Positions 60,957 to 64,000 of a stretch of DNA of 64,000 nt are shown piece by piece. This stretch comes from Mansonella perstans. Its lineage: Eukaryota > Nematoda > Chromadorea > Rhabditida > Onchocercidae. The DNA lies in NCBI GenBank assembly GCA_037074765.1, contig JBAMDO010000189.1:1-64000 (forward strand). Reading direction: 5' to 3'. Positions within the stretch are counted from its first letter, which is position 1. The number at the start of each line of letters is the position of its first letter. Position numbers and translations under genes: made by a program. The notes below the pieces were generated by a model. That model searched no databases. It worked only from the letters and a program-made list of their open reading frames with translations, and was not told where the DNA came from.

Positions 60957-63900
60957 ATGACATGGTATGGGATTAAACGACTAATTATGACCGATTCATC
61001 ATCATATCTAATAGATAATCACTCCTGTTATAGTAGTCAAGGAGGAGCGGATAGTGTATATTTATCAGATGCAACAAGCAGTATTATACAACGTAAAACA
61101 GCAGGCGTTATCAGTGAGCATTATGAGTTATTTTGCTTCCGTTCGTTCGTTTTTTTTTTTAATTTTTTAAAAATTTATTTGTAATGGAGTGAACGTTTAT
61201 TTTTTTGGATTAATTTTATTTCAAAAAGTTACTATTTGAAATTGCATAAGGATAATCTAGTTTTTTTCGTGTAAATTTGGAAAAAGGTTTTTTTTTATCC
61301 AAGATTATTTTTTTTATGCGAAATTATATAAATTGAGAATATGTTGTGACAGCTAAGAGGAATTCTTTTACAAATTTCGCGAAACAATTTTCCAAACATT
61401 TGTAAAAAAAGACAGAACAGATGGATGAGAAAAAGATCGCTTTGTAAATTAAAAAAATCATGATTATTACAAACATTTTCTGGAGTAATGAAAATATAAT
61501 TGCTAATATAATTGCTATAAAAAGATAGTCTTATTAAATGGAAAGAAATGAGTAAATATATTAATTGTTCTCCTTTAGTTTCTTATTCGTGTCACATGAA
61601 AATGAATGAATCAATTGTTTAATTAATTTAATCATTTTGAATGTTATAAATTACTCTTTAGTTTCTTCCATTTACTGTTTCATCCATACAATTATTAATT
61701 GATAGAAATGGATCTTATAAAACTTTTACATATTGCATACTCTTTCTATTGAACAAATATCGAGAATATGGTTTAATGTGATATGCTGTTGTTGATGTTT
61801 CTTTTTTTGTCACAGAATTAAATGATCTATTTAAAGCATATTTTTAGTAATCGGTGATGAAATTTTGAAAGGAGTGACAAGTGATGTGAATTCCAATTTT
61901 TTTTGCAAAGAATTATATAGTCGAGGGATTATGCTGAAAAAAGTACGGTATGGTTGATAGCGATGTACTGTAATTTTTTTTTTCATTATCCTAAATAAAA
62001 TGCCATGCAGTTGAGTATAAGGATGATTGGTTAATCTCATGAAAATGTCTGTTGAACGATATTTATTCATATGATGTTTATTTATTATCTATTTATTCAT
62101 TTTGTTTATTTCTTCATTAGTTTAATTAATTTATTCCATTATTTTAACCTTCTATTTTGCTTATAATTATTTTATTTATTTATTCCTTGTCCTTAAATTT
62201 ATTTAATTTGTTCATTGGTATGGTAGTTGTCGTAATAAGCGCGAAAACTTTTGAATTTTTAAAATTCTTTTGCTATATTGAATGGGTTTTATTAACTTTA
62301 GATTCAAATAGATGATTTTGAAAATAGATTCTGTTTAACAATTTTACGGTTTTGATGCTTAAAACTTTTGCATTTCGATTAAACGAAAATAATGTTCTAT
62401 TACAGATATCGATAGTACCTGATAATATCGATGATATTGCATGTGAGGTGAAACGATTTAGTGAAAGTTATGATATTGTCTTCAGCTCTGGTGGTATTGG
62501 ACCTACCCATGATGATCGAACTTACAGTGGTATCTCATTATTTAGATTTATGGAAGAAAAACTTATAAATTGGTGATGTTTATATGCTTGAAATTTGACT
62601 AGGATCTTTATTATTATGATTCACCGACAAATGGTTTGATTTTTAAACATCCTGATACGTACATGATTTGTTTCCGAAGACATTATTATATGTAATGGTT
62701 ATGATATGTGAAATGTAATTCAGTAATCTGAAATTTAATGTTTGTTATTAGATAATAGTGAATGCCGATTTGAAAATAGAGATGAAATATTAAAAATTTT
62801 TTCCTGAGATTTTTGAGGGAATATATTACGTAAAGGAAAAAATCGTTTTCAGGATTAGCGGTTGCGTTTAATGATGAATTAACTACAAGAGAAGAAATGA
62901 TGGAATCGATTGAACATTTTATGCGCAGTTTGAACAAAATCATACCTAATGGTGGTTTACAGCGGATGTGTACCGTGAGTTCCTATGTTTATTAATCAAC
63001 GATTTTTCCTTGAATTGTCCGCATAGATTGAATCTGGTATATTATAAATAGAAATGTTGCTTCTAATTGCATTTGTAACCAACATTACATTATAAAAAGT
63101 AATTTTGACGATCACTCTAACTACTATTAATTAATCTTTTTGCTTTCAAACCTGGTGAAAATATTAATAACAATTATTAAGCATAATTAAAATATAACGC
63201 TTTTCAGATACCAAAAACTGCTCGGTTATTATGGGGTAAACGAACAGTTTTTCCACTGGTTCAGATGCGGAATGTCTATGCTTTTCCCGGTATTCCAGAG
63301 TTTTGTTCTGAAGCACTCAAAGAATATGAAGTAAGTTAAAATGGAAATTTTTTGAACATTTTTTTTTGTGACGGACAATTATGTAAATATTTTTTATTGA
63401 AATGCCTGCTTATTTTCTGTTAAAATTGATGACAATTCAATATTGTAAAGAATTTTGTCTGTTGTTTTTTTTGAGAAATGAAACAGCTTAAATAAAAAAT
63501 TGATAACTCAACTTAAATGCTAAGTTATTAATGTAGAAGCATTATGCTTCATCGCTATTGGAATTATTGGCTATGCTATAGATGACGGAGAGAATGATTG
63601 GTGGTTGGTAAATCGTCTGTAATGTGATTAATTTTGCAGAAGTCGATATTTCCGTCTCATACAACAAAACCATTTTACTCATGCATTCTTCATGTAAAGA
63701 ATGCGGAATTACAATTTTCGGATGTATTAATGATGGTGGCGAAAAAATACAGCTCGAAGAAAGTTTCCATTGGTTCATATCCGGTAAGAAACAATCAGTA
63801 AGTATCTGTAAGATATTATTGTATGCTAAATGAGCAATGCTATCTTGCTACCAGTATTTTAATCTGGTTTTCAAGCTTAATAACAGTAATATTCTTGAGC

Positions 63901-64000
63901 ATGTTTGAAGCTTTCATAGATTTATGCAATGGAACAATTTCATGTGTTGCAGTTCTGATATCTGAACGAATCAAGCTATTGCTTTGATATTGCTCAACTT
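60957..64000 (+). CDS. FLAD1: FAD synthase, N-terminal MoaB/MogA-like domain (continues past window)
   Basis: Exons in phase: 60957-61113, 61848-61942, 62406-62529, 62853-62974, 63208-63330, 63640-63783. The gene then runs off the right edge. The 255 residues seen cover an N-terminal Ser-rich leader (start MTWYGIKRL; a second in-frame ATG is at 60987), then the molybdopterin-binding-like domain: [71 protein letters not shown] and KKVSIGSYP. In eukaryotic FLAD1 this domain precedes a PAPS-reductase-type catalytic domain that adenylates FMN to FAD; that half is outside the window. The third exon's donor was chosen as GTATCT at 62530 because it restores DDRTYSGLAVAF without a gap. The annotated end is the window edge, not a gene end. 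Confidence 0.93.

Noticed and set aside
63624..63833. ORF reading [19 protein letters not shown] as a protein
   Set aside because: It is a frame shadow. The FLAD1 exon 63640-63783 in another frame reads [15 protein letters not shown] and ends SIGSYP, matching the family.
1..64000. tRNA, rRNA, snRNA, SL RNA genes, CRISPR arrays or bacterial (Wolbachia-type) insertions
   Set aside because: I looked for the usual signatures on both strands and saw none. Composition and exon-intron structure are uniformly nematode.

Overview
The window is nuclear DNA from a nematode, most likely a filarial (onchocercid) species. It is AT-rich, its genes are cut into many short exons by introns of roughly 100-700 bp with TTTCAG-type acceptors, and the best matches are to animal housekeeping families. 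Several start codons sit 4-30 nt downstream of a strong acceptor with no usable upstream exon, as expected for spliced-leader trans-splicing. The species call is inference from composition and architecture. Family calls come from recalled protein similarity; no search was run.

Layout: (1) <1-2394 (+), 3' end of a MAP-kinase phosphatase of the VHP-1/DUSP8-16 type. (2) 4219-7732 (-), USP22-type ubiquitin protease of the SAGA DUB module. (3) 9422-12046 (-), ER co-chaperone DNAJB11/ERdj3 (dnj-20). (4) 14185-19339 (+), eIF3 subunit b. (5) 20219-28933 (-), nucleoporin NUP160 (npp-6). (6) 32786-35525 (+), MFSD14/HIAT1 transporter. (7) 37003-43428 (+), nucleolar protein NOL6. (8) 43941-46471 (+), snurportin-1. 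(9) 48191-50782 (+), an unrecognised coiled-coil protein. (10) 53038-59804 (+), a DCAF17-like protein. (11) 60957->64000 (+), N-terminal half of an FAD synthase (FLAD1). I chained most exons so that splice phases agree; the lists are in the entries. NUP160 is only partly resolved at its N-terminal half.

The genes share no single pathway. They cover signalling, chromatin, secretion, translation, nuclear transport, ribosome and snRNP biogenesis, and flavin metabolism. The 513-bp same-strand gap between nol-6 and snurportin is the best candidate for a shared transcript.

I found no new multi-gene system, no CRISPR, no rRNA or tRNA, and no intact transposon. The most notable items are local. A 40-bp tandem duplication copies a splice acceptor in MFSD14. 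A tandem duplication of part of a snurportin exon is frameshifted and lacks an acceptor. A conserved-looking extra ORF/exon lies behind eIF3b. An overlapping uORF sits at the ERdj3 start. There are two probable GC-AG introns, a dense cluster of GATA-factor-like sites in one divergent promoter, and several minisatellites.
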